Below are positions 32,286 through 41,211 of a DNA stretch of 64,000 nt, in pieces. How positions within the stretch are numbered: the stretch's first letter is position 1; every line of letters begins with the position of its first letter. This DNA comes from Geoanaerobacter sp964528055 (GTDB lineage Bacteria > Desulfobacterota > Desulfuromonadia > Geobacterales > DSM-12255), in contig CAZGQM010000009.1 of NCBI GenBank assembly GCA_964528055.1, forward strand, positions 62,001 through 126,000, read 5' to 3'. The notes beneath the pieces were generated by a model. That model did no database searches. It was given only the letters and a program-made list of their open reading frames with translations, and was not told the origin of the DNA. Both the position numbers and the translations under genes were made by a program.

Positions 32286-32765
32286 ATGGACAGGCGTGCA
32301 TTTCTCAAAACAGCGGTTACCAGCACCATCGTTGCAGGTTTTGCAGGTGGAGCCGGAGCCGTTGAACGTTATTTCCCCTCAAAGGTTGACCAGGCTCTAT
32401 TCGAGGGAATCAACCATACAAAGGACCCGACGAAAAAAACGCCACTTGAGAAGGGGCATGCCCCTGTTATCACCGCACCTGCATCGGTCAAGTCCGGTGA
32501 GCAGTTTACGGTCGAGGTTGCGATTGGTGAATCCATGCACCCGATTGGACCAACCCATTGGATCGAATACATCGAACTTTATTTCGGAAACGAGCCTGCA
32601 GGGCGGCTCGAAATCCAGCCGAAAGGCTATCTGAAACCAAAGGCCTCATTTACACTGGTTATTACAAAAGAACTAGCACCTGCAGGGAAAATAACTCTGG
32701 TGGCGAGAGAGAGATGCAACCTCCATGGCCTCTGGGAAGCCAGCATCGACCTATCTGTGACTTGA
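32286..32765 (+). CDS. Tat-exported superoxide reductase (neelaredoxin-like)
   Basis: Protein of 159 residues. A twin-arginine signal (MDRRAFLKTAVTSTIVAGFA) directs a folded metalloprotein to the periplasm. The mature part has the class II superoxide reductase iron site: EKGHAP, MHPIGPTHWIEYIEL, and the C-terminal CNLHGLWE with the cysteine and histidine ligands. It lacks the N-terminal desulforedoxin domain. It reduces superoxide to hydrogen peroxide without releasing oxygen, which suits an anaerobe. Export by Tat is less usual than the cytoplasmic form. Confidence 0.9.
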   Translation: MDRRAFLKTAVTSTIVAGFAGGAGAVERYFPSKVDQALFEGINHTKDPTKKTPLEKGHAPVITAPASVKSGEQFTVEVAIGESMHPIGPTHWIEYIELYFGNEPAGRLEIQPKGYLKPKASFTLVITKELAPAGKITLVARERCNLHGLWEASIDLSVT

Positions 32766-32896
32766 GACGTAATGAATGAGCAAAGTGTTGTAGGCGGACA
32801 TTTTTTGAAGAAAATAATGCACATGTATGGCGCAACAGGATAGAATCATGCTATCGTACTAGGCGGCACGGAGAATGATCCCGCACCGCCTGACCA

Positions 32897-35800
32897 ATGA
32901 CCATATCAATTCAATCCCATATCCAGCAGATCCTCGCAGGACTTTCCACTGCAGATGCCAGCTTCGCCATGACCGGTGTGCGAGGCTCAGCAGCGGCCTA
33001 TCTCCTCTCCAGACTTTCTGCAGCGGGTAAGCGCACATTACTAGTAATTGCCCCAGACAGTGATTCGGCCGAAGAGCTTTGCCGCGAAATTCGCTTCTAC
33101 GTGGGGAAGGCAGATTCTGTCCTGCTATTTCCGGCATGGGAATCCGCACCATACGAGCATGCCTCACCTCATCCGGATGTAACTGGCCTGAGGCTCAATG
33201 CACTTTTTCAGATGATGAACGGTACTGCAAAGGTCATGGTTGCGCCTGCTGCAACACTCTGCCAGAAACTTCTCTCCCGAACAGATCTGGGCAAGGTCTC
33301 GGACTACCTGATAGCGGGAGAGGAGGCCGACCGTGAGGGACTGCTGGCAAAACTTGTAAGGCTCGGCTACTCCCACGTCCCTCTGGTGGAGGACCGCGGT
33401 ACATTCGCCAGCAGAGGGGGTATCGTCGACGTATTCCCACCCAACCTGCCAGCACCGGTCAGGATAGAGTTCTTCGGCGACTTTGTGGAAACTATCCGGA
33501 GTTTTGCCCCTCTCACGCAACGTTCTCTCCAACCCCTCGATGAGTTGATCCTGCTCCCCTCCAGAGAGATTGTGCTGAACGAAGAAGTTATGCAAGGCTT
33601 GCCAGCCCGGTTGAAGAAACTCTGCGACAGTCAGGATATTCCTCTGCCACGAAGACGCGAACTGCTCGATCAACTGCAGAGCGCCATCTATCCCCCCGGA
33701 ATCGAATACCTTCAACCGATCTTCCATCCCGAGCTTGAGACCATCTTTGATTATGCGGGAAGCTCTACCATACGTGTGCTTATAGACCCTGAAGGTATAT
33801 CAGCCGAGGTTGATCGTTTTTGCTCTGAGCTCGAACTGGCCGAGCACCGCGCCCAGGAGCGGGACGACATCCTCTGTCTGCGCGGAGCACTCTTTCTCAC
33901 TAAGGAAGAGGTTTATGATGGTCTGTCAGGAGGTCCGCAACTAAGGGTTCCTGCTCTGGAGCTCATGGAGAGCGTCACTACCGGGACGGTCCGATTACAT
34001 GCCTCAGATAATTCGGATTTGAGACTCGCGATCCCCCCTGACGGCGAAGGGGTTCTCAATCCACTTTCAGAACGTCTTACCGGCTGGTTACGCGAGCAGC
34101 AGCGAGTCATGCTTGTCTGTGCGCAGATGCCTCAGGCTCAGCGACTGCTGGATCTCCTTTCACCCTATGGCCCGGCTCTGGCCATCGATGAACACCCCTT
34201 TCCTCTTGCAAGAGAACGGCGTGACCAGCGGGTCTCCATACTTGTAGGGGAACTTTCTCGCGGGTTCAGGCTGGCCGAGGATCAGCTGGTGGTAGTGGCC
34301 GAGGAGGAGATTTTCGGCCAGCGCACAAAGAGACGCGGTCTGACCGAGGCCAGGAAGAAACAGATACTTACATCTCTGGCCGAGCTGAAACCGGGCGATT
34401 ACATGGTCCATATAGATTTTGGTGTCGCACTTTACCGGGGGCTTCACCATCTAATCCTTGGCGAGGCCGAGGGGGATTTTCTCCTTCTTGAGTACGCGGG
34501 GGCTGACAAGCTCTACCTGCCCGTTGACCGTCTTAATCTGGTACAGCGATACGTAGGGGCCGAAGGGGTTGAGCCCAGAGTTGACAAGCTCGGTGGTGCA
34601 GGGTGGGAAAAGGCCAAGTCAAAGGCTCGTGCCGCGGTGCAGGAGATGGCAGAGGAGCTGTTACGGATCTACGCGGCGAGACAGGTGGAGGAGGGGTACT
34701 CGTTTTCTCAGCCTGATGAGCTGTTCCGAGAATTCGAGGCTGCCTTTGCCTTTGAAGAGACGCCTGACCAGATGGCGGCCATTGACGATGTGCTTGCCGA
34801 TATGCAGTCGCCCCGCCCGATGGACCGGCTGGTATGCGGTGACGTTGGGTATGGTAAGACAGAGGTTGCCATGCGAGGCGCCTTTAAGTCGGTGATGGAC
34901 GGCAAGCAGGTTGCCGTGCTGGTCCCGACCACGATCCTAGCGCAACAGCACATGGAGACATTTTCAAAACGCTTCGCCGACTACCCGGTCACGGTGGAAA
35001 TGCTCTCGCGCTTCAGGAGCCCCAAAGAGCAGAAAGGGATCATGGAGCGGATCAAGAAGGGTGAGATAGACGTCATTATCGGTACCCACCGGCTGTTGCA
35101 GTCCGATGTACAGTTCAAGGATCTGGGACTGCTGATCGTAGACGAAGAGCAGCGCTTCGGGGTTGCCCACAAGGAGAAGCTGAAGAAGTACCGTGCTACC
35201 GTTGACATAATGACCCTTACTGCCACTCCGATTCCACGAACTCTCTACATGTCCATGATGGGAATCAGGGATCTCTCCATCATAGATACGCCTCCGGTTG
35301 ACCGGCTGGCCATAAAAACCTTTGTGGCCCGCTTTTCTGACGAGCTGGTGCGCGAGGCTGTTCTGCGCGAACTCAGGCGTGGTGGTCAGGTTTTCTTCGT
35401 CCATAACCGCGTGCAGTCCATAGGCCTTATGGCAGAACACCTGCAGCGAATCGTCCCCGAGGCAAAAATTGCTGTCGGCCACGGCCAGCTCGACGAAAAG
35501 CAGCTCGAGGATGTCATGCTCGGCTTCATGCACGGCGATACAAATCTCCTGCTCTGCACAACCATAATTGAATCCGGCCTGGATATACCGACTGCAAACA
35601 CCCTGATCATCAACCGAGCTGACAGCTTCGGTCTTTCTCAGCTCTACCAGCTGCGAGGCCGGGTTGGCCGAGCAAAGCAGCGCGCCTACGCCTACTTCCT
35701 CATCCCCGGAGAAGGGTCCATAAGTCAGGATGCCCGTGAACGGCTCAGGATCATGCAGGAGATCACCGAACTGGGGGCAGGCTTCAGGATCGCTACCCAT

Positions 35801-36373
35801 GACCTTGAAATTCGCGGTGCAGGCGACCTTTTGGGCGGAAAGCAGTCCGGGCAGATAGCGGCGGTAGGTTTCGAGCTTTACACCGAGCTGCTGGAGGAAG
35901 CGGTCAGTGACATGAAGGGTGAGGAACGGGCTACAAGGGTGGAACCGGAGTTGAAGCTTCGCGTTCCGGCGTTCATTCCTGAAGAGTATGTACCGCAACC
36001 TAACCTTCGGCTTATCCTCTACAAGAAACTGACCCAGGCCGAGAGTGAAGACGATGTTGCCGAGGTGGCAGGCGAACTTGCAGACAGGTTTGGGCCGATT
36101 CCTGCTGCGGCTTTGTATCTTCTTGAGGTGATGAAGATCCGGATTATGCTGAAGCGACTCCTGATTCGGGAGATCGAGTGCGATGGCAGCTCCCTGACAC
36201 TTGCATTCCATCAGAAGACCCCGGTTTCTCCGGACATAATCATCGGACTGGTACGCCGACAGCCAAAAAAATACCAGTTCACCCCAGATTACCGGCTGGT
36301 TGCCACACTTGTTGACAGCTCCTTCGACGGGATCCTTGCCGAGTCCAGAAATCTCTTGAACAGCCTGGTTTGA
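32897..36373 (+). CDS. mfd: Transcription-repair coupling factor
   Basis: Protein of 1158 residues, full family length. The N-terminal UvrB-like module includes FPAWESAPYEHASPHPDV and EDRGTFASRGGIVDVFPPN. The RNA-polymerase interaction domain starts near 485 (LKPGDYMVHIDFGVALYRGL). The RecG-like motor has CGDVGYGKTEVAMRG, DEEQRFG and TATPIPRTLYMS, and the C-terminal TRCF domain ends the chain. It removes stalled polymerase at DNA lesions and recruits UvrA. Two peptidyl-prolyl isomerase genes follow. Confidence 0.97.
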   Translation: MTISIQSHIQQILAGLSTADASFAMTGVRGSAAAYLLSRLSAAGKRTLLVIAPDSDSAEELCREIRFYVGKADSVLLFPAWESAPYEHASPHPDVTGLRLNALFQMMNGTAKVMVAPAATLCQKLLSRTDLGKVSDYLIAGEEADREGLLAKLVRLGYSHVPLVEDRGTFASRGGIVDVFPPNLPAPVRIEFFGDFVETIRSFAPLTQRSLQPLDELILLPSREIVLNEEVMQGLPARLKKLCDSQDIPLPRRRELLDQLQSAIYPPGIEYLQPIFHPELETIFDYAGSSTIRVLIDPEGISAEVDRFCSELELAEHRAQERDDILCLRGALFLTKEEVYDGLSGGPQLRVPALELMESVTTGTVRLHASDNSDLRLAIPPDGEGVLNPLSERLTGWLREQQRVMLVCAQMPQAQRLLDLLSPYGPALAIDEHPFPLARERRDQRVSILVGELSRGFRLAEDQLVVVAEEEIFGQRTKRRGLTEARKKQILTSLAELKPGDYMVHIDFGVALYRGLHHLILGEAEGDFLLLEYAGADKLYLPVDRLNLVQRYVGAEGVEPRVDKLGGAGWEKAKSKARAAVQEMAEELLRIYAARQVEEGYSFSQPDELFREFEAAFAFEETPDQMAAIDDVLADMQSPRPMDRLVCGDVGYGKTEVAMRGAFKSVMDGKQVAVLVPTTILAQQHMETFSKRFADYPVTVEMLSRFRSPKEQKGIMERIKKGEIDVIIGTHRLLQSDVQFKDLGLLIVDEEQRFGVAHKEKLKKYRATVDIMTLTATPIPRTLYMSMMGIRDLSIIDTPPVDRLAIKTFVARFSDELVREAVLRELRRGGQVFFVHNRVQSIGLMAEHLQRIVPEAKIAVGHGQLDEKQLEDVMLGFMHGDTNLLLCTTIIESGLDIPTANTLIINRADSFGLSQLYQLRGRVGRAKQRAYAYFLIPGEGSISQDARERLRIMQEITELGAGFRIATHDLEIRGAGDLLGGKQSGQIAAVGFELYTELLEEAVSDMKGEERATRVEPELKLRVPAFIPEEYVPQPNLRLILYKKLTQAESEDDVAEVAGELADRFGPIPAAALYLLEVMKIRIMLKRLLIREIECDGSSLTLAFHQKTPVSPDIIIGLVRRQPKKYQFTPDYRLVATLVDSSFDGILAESRNLLNSLV

Positions 36374-36500
36374 TGTGCTACGTTCCGTATGTTTTTTCGC
36401 TAATTACCACGTAGCTTTTTTGCATAATGCTACACGCGATGACTGTATCAAGTTCTGCCTATAACGCTGAAAAAGTTTTCTACCTTACGAAGGAGCAATC

Positions 36501-37463
36501 ATGAAACTTTCAAGAATAACGCGCATCGCATCTGCTGTTTGCTGCATGGTGGCACTGGTCGCCTGTAACGCTAAGAAGGGCGATGATGCAAAACCGGCAA
36601 AAAGCTCTGGCGATGTGCTGGCAGAGGTGAATGGCACAACGATCACGACTGGGGATTTCAAGAAAGAACTTGCGAATCTTCCTCCATACTTAAAACCAAT
36701 GACCGAAACACCTGATGGAAAGAAGGAGATGCTGGAGACGATGGTTATCCGGGAGCTGATACTCCAGCAGGCAAATAAGGACGGTGTTGACAAAAGCCCC
36801 ATCGTCGCTGAAAAGCTTGCAGAGTTGAAAAAACGTCTCGTTGTAGAGGCCTTCCTCAAGAAAAAGGTCGAGGAGCAGGCTAACATCTCTGACCCGGATC
36901 TGCAGAAGTTCTACGATGAGAATAAAGAAAAGTTCAAGAGCGATGACCAGATAAAGGCAAGCCATATACTTATGAAGGACGAGAAGACCGCGCAGTCTGT
37001 TCTTGCCAAGATCAAGGCAGGAGGTTCGTTTGAGGAACTTGCCAAGCAGAACTCCATGGATTCCGCTGCCGCCAAAGGTGGTGACCTGGGGTGGTTCGGC
37101 AAGGGCTCCATGCTTCCTGAATTCGAGAAGGTTGCGTTTTCCCTCAAAGAGGGAGAGCTCTCAGGAATCGTTAAGACCAAGTTCGGGTATCACATCATAA
37201 AACTCACCGGAAAGCGCCCTGCAGGGCAGCGCCAATTTGCTGAGGTCAAGGACCAGATCAAGGCTGCGCTTCTTCCCAGCAAGCAGCAGGAGGTCTTTCA
37301 GAAACTCAAGGATGACCTTAAGAAAAGCTCGAAGTACACCATAAAGGAAGATGTCCTTAAGAAGATGGACACCGGTGGTGAAGACGCGGGCACGTCCGCT
37401 GGGGCACCGGGTCAGCCTGCGGTATCAGTCAAGCCGGCCCCCCCGGCGACGGAAAAGAAATAG
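36501..37463 (+). CDS. PpiC-type peptidyl-prolyl isomerase lipoprotein
   Basis: Protein of 320 residues. The signal peptide ends in a lipobox (MVALVACN, Cys near residue 22), so the mature protein is membrane-anchored in the periplasm. A SurA-like helical N-terminal part (about 35-140) is followed by a parvulin domain (about 150-245) beginning IKASHILMKDEKTAQSVLAK with GGDLGWFGKGSMLPEFEKVA. The tail is rich in alanine and proline. It assists folding of exported proteins. AAGGAGC lies before the ATG. Confidence 0.92.
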   Translation: MKLSRITRIASAVCCMVALVACNAKKGDDAKPAKSSGDVLAEVNGTTITTGDFKKELANLPPYLKPMTETPDGKKEMLETMVIRELILQQANKDGVDKSPIVAEKLAELKKRLVVEAFLKKKVEEQANISDPDLQKFYDENKEKFKSDDQIKASHILMKDEKTAQSVLAKIKAGGSFEELAKQNSMDSAAAKGGDLGWFGKGSMLPEFEKVAFSLKEGELSGIVKTKFGYHIIKLTGKRPAGQRQFAEVKDQIKAALLPSKQQEVFQKLKDDLKKSSKYTIKEDVLKKMDTGGEDAGTSAGAPGQPAVSVKPAPPATEKK

Positions 37464-37477
37464 GTAACGCCTTAACA

Positions 37478-37502
37478 GGGCCGGGGTCATCCCGGCCCTT
37501 TT
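37478..37502 (+). terminator. Intrinsic terminator between PPIase genes
   Basis: GGGCCGGG (37478-37485) and CCCGGCCC (37491-37498) with the loop GTCAT, followed by TTTT, directly after the first isomerase gene. It should limit read-through into the second gene. Confidence 0.85.
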
Positions 37503-37532
37503 CGCATACACTGCACTAACGGAGGACATAAC

Positions 37533-38501
37533 ATGAAGCGTTACGTGATTGCGCTCTTCCTTGTGATTAGCCTGATGCCGGCCGTTCCCACGGCATGGGC
37601 CGAACTGGTGAGCGGCATAGTAGCAGTGGTAAATGACGACATAGTCACGACCCTCGATCTTGAGAAGGAATTCCAGTCTATGTCGCGCGAAGGTAACCGT
37701 CGCGAGCCGTTCTCCCCGATTGAGCGGATACAGCTGAGGGATACTGCGATCAATCGCCTTGTGGACCGCAAGCTGGTGGAACAGAAGATTAAGGAGCTGG
37801 ACATCAAGGTCTCGGAAGAGGAGATTCGGCAATCCATTGAAGAGGTGAAGAAACAGAACGATATGTCCCAGGATCGTCTAGTGCAGGCCTTGGCTGGGCA
37901 GGGGCTCTCCTTTGACCAGTACAAGGGACAGATCAGGAATCAGCTGGAGAGGCTTCGCCTTATGAGCCAGGAGGTCAAGGCCAAGGTACAGGTCACCCTA
38001 AAAGAGGTGATGGAGTATTACCAGTCAAATCGTTCCAAATACGGTGAACAGCAGCTCTATAAGGCACGTCATATCCTTTTCGCCATCCCGAAAGATGCCT
38101 CTGGAGCAGAGATGGAGAAAATTCGCGCAAAGGTGGCGGTCGCATTAAAGGAGGCCCGCTCTGGTGCGGATTTCGCGGGCCTGGCAAAGAAATATTCTGA
38201 AGATCCCAATGCCTCTAAGGATGGAGGCGAACTTGGCACCTTTAAAAAAGGGGAACTGTTGCCGGAGATGGAGTCTGTGGTTTTGAAGCTTAACCAGGGT
38301 GAGGTAAGCGAACCTGTGCAGTCCAAAGGTGCGTTTCACATCCTGAAGCTTGAGGGTAAGTTTCTTGGTGACATCAAGCCCTTCGACGACGTTAAGGGAG
38401 AGATAGAGGAATTGCTCTACCGCCAGAAGTCAGAAGCTCGTTTCGGACAGTGGGTGGCTGAGTTGCGCAAGAATGCGGCGATCGAGATCAAAAAACCGTG
38501 A
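37533..38501 (+). CDS. SurA-like periplasmic chaperone/PPIase
   Basis: Protein of 322 residues with a cleavable signal peptide (MKRYVIALFLVISLMPAVPT, then AWAEL). The SurA N-terminal domain starts LVSGIVAVVNDDIVTTLDLE and runs to about 170; a parvulin domain (about 175-275) has KARHILFAIPKDASGAEMEK and GGELGTFKKGELLPEMESVV. It resembles SurA, which escorts outer-membrane proteins, but has one parvulin domain rather than two. Paralogue of the upstream lipoprotein. GGAGG precedes the start codon. Confidence 0.92.
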   Translation: MKRYVIALFLVISLMPAVPTAWAELVSGIVAVVNDDIVTTLDLEKEFQSMSREGNRREPFSPIERIQLRDTAINRLVDRKLVEQKIKELDIKVSEEEIRQSIEEVKKQNDMSQDRLVQALAGQGLSFDQYKGQIRNQLERLRLMSQEVKAKVQVTLKEVMEYYQSNRSKYGEQQLYKARHILFAIPKDASGAEMEKIRAKVAVALKEARSGADFAGLAKKYSEDPNASKDGGELGTFKKGELLPEMESVVLKLNQGEVSEPVQSKGAFHILKLEGKFLGDIKPFDDVKGEIEELLYRQKSEARFGQWVAELRKNAAIEIKKP

Positions 38502-38564
38502 CACGCTGACGATTGTGACAATCGAATGCACAGAAGAGGGGACCACGCTCTTCAGTGCAAGCAT

Positions 38565-39461
38565 TTACAATCCCTTCTCCGCCAGCTCCTCCAGCAATTT
38601 CCGCTGGTTAGCAGTAAGTTCTTCAGGCACCTTCACGGCAATCTTCACATAGAGATCGCCTTTGCCGGTACTTCCCATGTGAGGAAAGCCGAGCCCCTTC
38701 AAACGTATCTTGGTCCCCGGCTGAATGCCGGCCGCCACCTTGATCCTTTTTGCACCCTCTGGCGTCGGTACCTCTAGCAAGCACCCCAGAGCTGCCTCAC
38801 TGAACCTGACATGACGCTCCGTCACGATATCATCGCCATCGCGGACAAACTGCGAGTCGCTGCCAACGACAATGGTAAGATAGATATCCCCCTGCGGCCC
38901 GCCCCCTGACCCTTCCCCGCCTTTCCCTTGCAGCCTCAGGCGTGAGCCGTTCTCCACTCCGGCAGGCACCTTGACCACCAGCTCTTCCCGAAGGCCGTTT
39001 TTTGCGAATGCGACCTTCTTTTCGCAACCTGAGTAGGCTTCACGAAAGGAGACCTTGAGTTCCATTGTGAAGTCCTCTCCTCGATGACGGCGCGGACTGA
39101 ACCCTTTGCCGGCACGTTGCTGCTGGGTTGCCCTGCCGAAGATCCTCGAAAAGACATCGTCTGACCCAAGACCCATATCCTTGAAAAGGTCCCCCACATC
39201 GAAACCGCGGAATATGTCTTCCTGACTGTATCGTTGATGAAAATTAGAAGAGCCGAACTGGTCGTACTGGGCCTTTTTCTGAGGGTCGGAGAGGACTGCA
39301 TATGCCTCGTTGATCTCCTTGAAACGCTCTTCAGAAGCCTTATCACCAAGATTCTTGTCCGGATGGTATTTGACTGCAAGCTTGCGGTAGGCCTTCTTGA
39401 TCTCATCCGCGCCGGCCCCTTTCTGCAAGCCAAGCGACTGGTAATATTCCTTGTCTGCCAT
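38565..39461 (-). CDS. DnaJ-family co-chaperone, CbpA-like
   Basis: 298 residues from ATG at 39461, chosen for AAAGGAG nine bases upstream. The J domain (1-70) has KYHPDKN with the HPD motif; a glycine/phenylalanine-poor linker follows, then two C-terminal beta domains (about 120-295: SPRRHRGEDFTMELKVSFRE and HVRFSEAALGCLLEVPTPEG). The zinc-finger of classical DnaJ is absent, as in CbpA. It stimulates DnaK. It is convergent with the SurA-like gene and divergent from the hdr operon. Confidence 0.93.
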   Translation of the reverse strand: MADKEYYQSLGLQKGAGADEIKKAYRKLAVKYHPDKNLGDKASEERFKEINEAYAVLSDPQKKAQYDQFGSSNFHQRYSQEDIFRGFDVGDLFKDMGLGSDDVFSRIFGRATQQQRAGKGFSPRRHRGEDFTMELKVSFREAYSGCEKKVAFAKNGLREELVVKVPAGVENGSRLRLQGKGGEGSGGGPQGDIYLTIVVGSDSQFVRDGDDIVTERHVRFSEAALGCLLEVPTPEGAKRIKVAAGIQPGTKIRLKGLGFPHMGSTGKGDLYVKIAVKVPEELTANQRKLLEELAEKGL

Positions 39462-39739
39462 ATAAATGACTCCTTTCTGATCTGCCACACAGAATTTAAA
39501 CTCTGCAGCACCGTATGTCAATGCGCTGTATACCTCTCCTTCTTCTGTGTCATTCTTCAGTTGCCAAATACAAGGGGATTCCTCTATAATTCATTAAAAT
39601 GACCGGCTATCATCCCATTATATTTTGCCATTGACAGAACGCCGTTACATACCTTATGGTTCGTTTTTATTATCAGTAATTATTTGTCTGTTTTTTTCAA
39701 TAAAACTAAATCATGAGCGCTAGGCGACAGGGAGTTCCC

Positions 39740-40324
39740 ATGAAGCACTCCAAGATGACCCTATCTACGGAAACGATGAATCTCGACTTTGTGCGCAAGG
39801 TGGAGAAACTCTCTGGCAGTTCGGTCCGTCGATGTTTTCAGTGCGGCAAATGCTCAGCCGGTTGCCCCATGCGCTCCTTCATGGAACACCCCCCCCACCG
39901 GATCGTCCGTTTTCTTCAACTGGGCCAGTACGAGCGAGTTCTGGCAGGACGCAGTATCTGGTACTGCGCCTCTTGCGAGACCTGCTCCACCCGCTGCCCG
40001 AACAAGGTCGATCTGGCAGGAATAATGGATGCACTTCGCAAGCTCTCCTGGGATTCTCAGGGGCCCTCGAAGGAGAGTTATGTCCAGCTTGCCAACCGCC
40101 TTTTCATTGAAAACATCAAGAGCTATGGCCGCCAGTACGAAATGCGGCTTGCGGCTGTATTCAACATGAAGAGCGGCCAGTTCCTGAAAGATTTCATGCT
40201 CGGGCCGAAACTGGTGACCAAAGGCAAGCTCAAGATGTTCCACCAGAAGAACAAGAATCTCCCTGAAATAGAGATGATTTTTTCCCGGATAGCCGAGCTG
40301 CGCAAGAAAGGGGAAGCTCCATGA
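39740..40324 (+). CDS. hdrC: Heterodisulfide reductase subunit C-like iron-sulfur protein
   Basis: 194 residues from ATG at 39740, which has GGGAG upstream; an earlier ATG at 39713 is possible. Two [4Fe-4S] motifs are clear: CFQCGKCSAGCPM near residue 29 and CASCETCSTRCPN near 73. With HdrB and HdrA it forms the HdrABC complex, passing electrons from the flavin of HdrA to the disulfide-reducing HdrB. Its stop overlaps the hdrB start (ATGA). Confidence 0.92.
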   Translation: MKHSKMTLSTETMNLDFVRKVEKLSGSSVRRCFQCGKCSAGCPMRSFMEHPPHRIVRFLQLGQYERVLAGRSIWYCASCETCSTRCPNKVDLAGIMDALRKLSWDSQGPSKESYVQLANRLFIENIKSYGRQYEMRLAAVFNMKSGQFLKDFMLGPKLVTKGKLKMFHQKNKNLPEIEMIFSRIAELRKKGEAP

Positions 40325-41211
40325 CTCCTGTCAAGAACGTGCTCAGCTACTCCTACTATCCCGGATGCTCACTTCACGCCTCTGCCAAAGAGTATGACGA
40401 GTCCACCCGAGAACTATTCAAAACCTTGAAGATCGGCCTGCAAGAGGTTCCTGACTGGTTATGTTGCGGCGCCACGCCAGCCCACAACGTAGATGAACTC
40501 CTCTCCCTGTCGCTCTGCGCCAAAAACCTCGAACTCTCTAAACAGGTCGAAGGGGACCTGGCAGTTGCCTGCGCCGCTTGTTTCTCCCGCCTCAAGGCCA
40601 CCCAGCACAAACTGGTAGACAACAACGAAAAGCTCAAACAGGTAGAATATGCCATAAACGGCACCGTACCGATGGACAAGCAGGTCAAACACCTCCTCGA
40701 GATCCTGGCCACGGACTTCGGCCTTGAGCGCCTCGCGGCTGCCGTGGACAAGCCACTCTCCGGTTTGAAAGTTGCCTGTTACTACGGTTGCCTGTTAACC
40801 CGTCCCCCCGACGTCCCGGAACTAGACTGTACTGAGGCACCAACCATCATGGAGAGGGTAATCGAAGCAACCGGGGCCGAGACCGTCAAATGGAGCCACC
40901 GTCTGGAATGCTGCGGAGCCAACTTCACTCTCTCTCGTCCCGGGGTCGTCTTAAAACTCTCCGGCGAGGTCCTCGACTCTGCCAAGCGGGCAGGAGCCGA
41001 TTGCATCATGGTTGCCTGCCCTCTCTGCCACGGCAACCTTGATATCCGACAGCAGGAGATCGAAGAGGTAACAGGCAGGTATTTCGGCATGCCAGTCTTC
41101 TATATGACCCAGCTCCTCGCCTTGGCTGCCGGTGTTCCCGCAAAAAAGCTCGGGTTCGGCAGCATGATCGTCAGCCCCGTGCCGCTTCTGAAAGAGAAAG
41201 GATTGCTGTAA
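40321..41211 (+). CDS. hdrB: Heterodisulfide reductase subunit B-like
   Basis: Protein of 296 residues with two CCG domains, the ligands of the non-cubane [4Fe-4S] clusters that reduce disulfides: DWLCCGATPAHN near residue 43 with VACAACFSR, and LECCGANFTLSRPG near 195 with ACPLCH. In bacteria without methanogenesis its substrate is unknown; a small thiol or DsrC-like protein disulfide has been proposed. Part of a seven-gene operon whose genes overlap or nearly touch. Confidence 0.93.
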   Translation: MTPVKNVLSYSYYPGCSLHASAKEYDESTRELFKTLKIGLQEVPDWLCCGATPAHNVDELLSLSLCAKNLELSKQVEGDLAVACAACFSRLKATQHKLVDNNEKLKQVEYAINGTVPMDKQVKHLLEILATDFGLERLAAAVDKPLSGLKVACYYGCLLTRPPDVPELDCTEAPTIMERVIEATGAETVKWSHRLECCGANFTLSRPGVVLKLSGEVLDSAKRAGADCIMVACPLCHGNLDIRQQEIEEVTGRYFGMPVFYMTQLLALAAGVPAKKLGFGSMIVSPVPLLKEKGLL

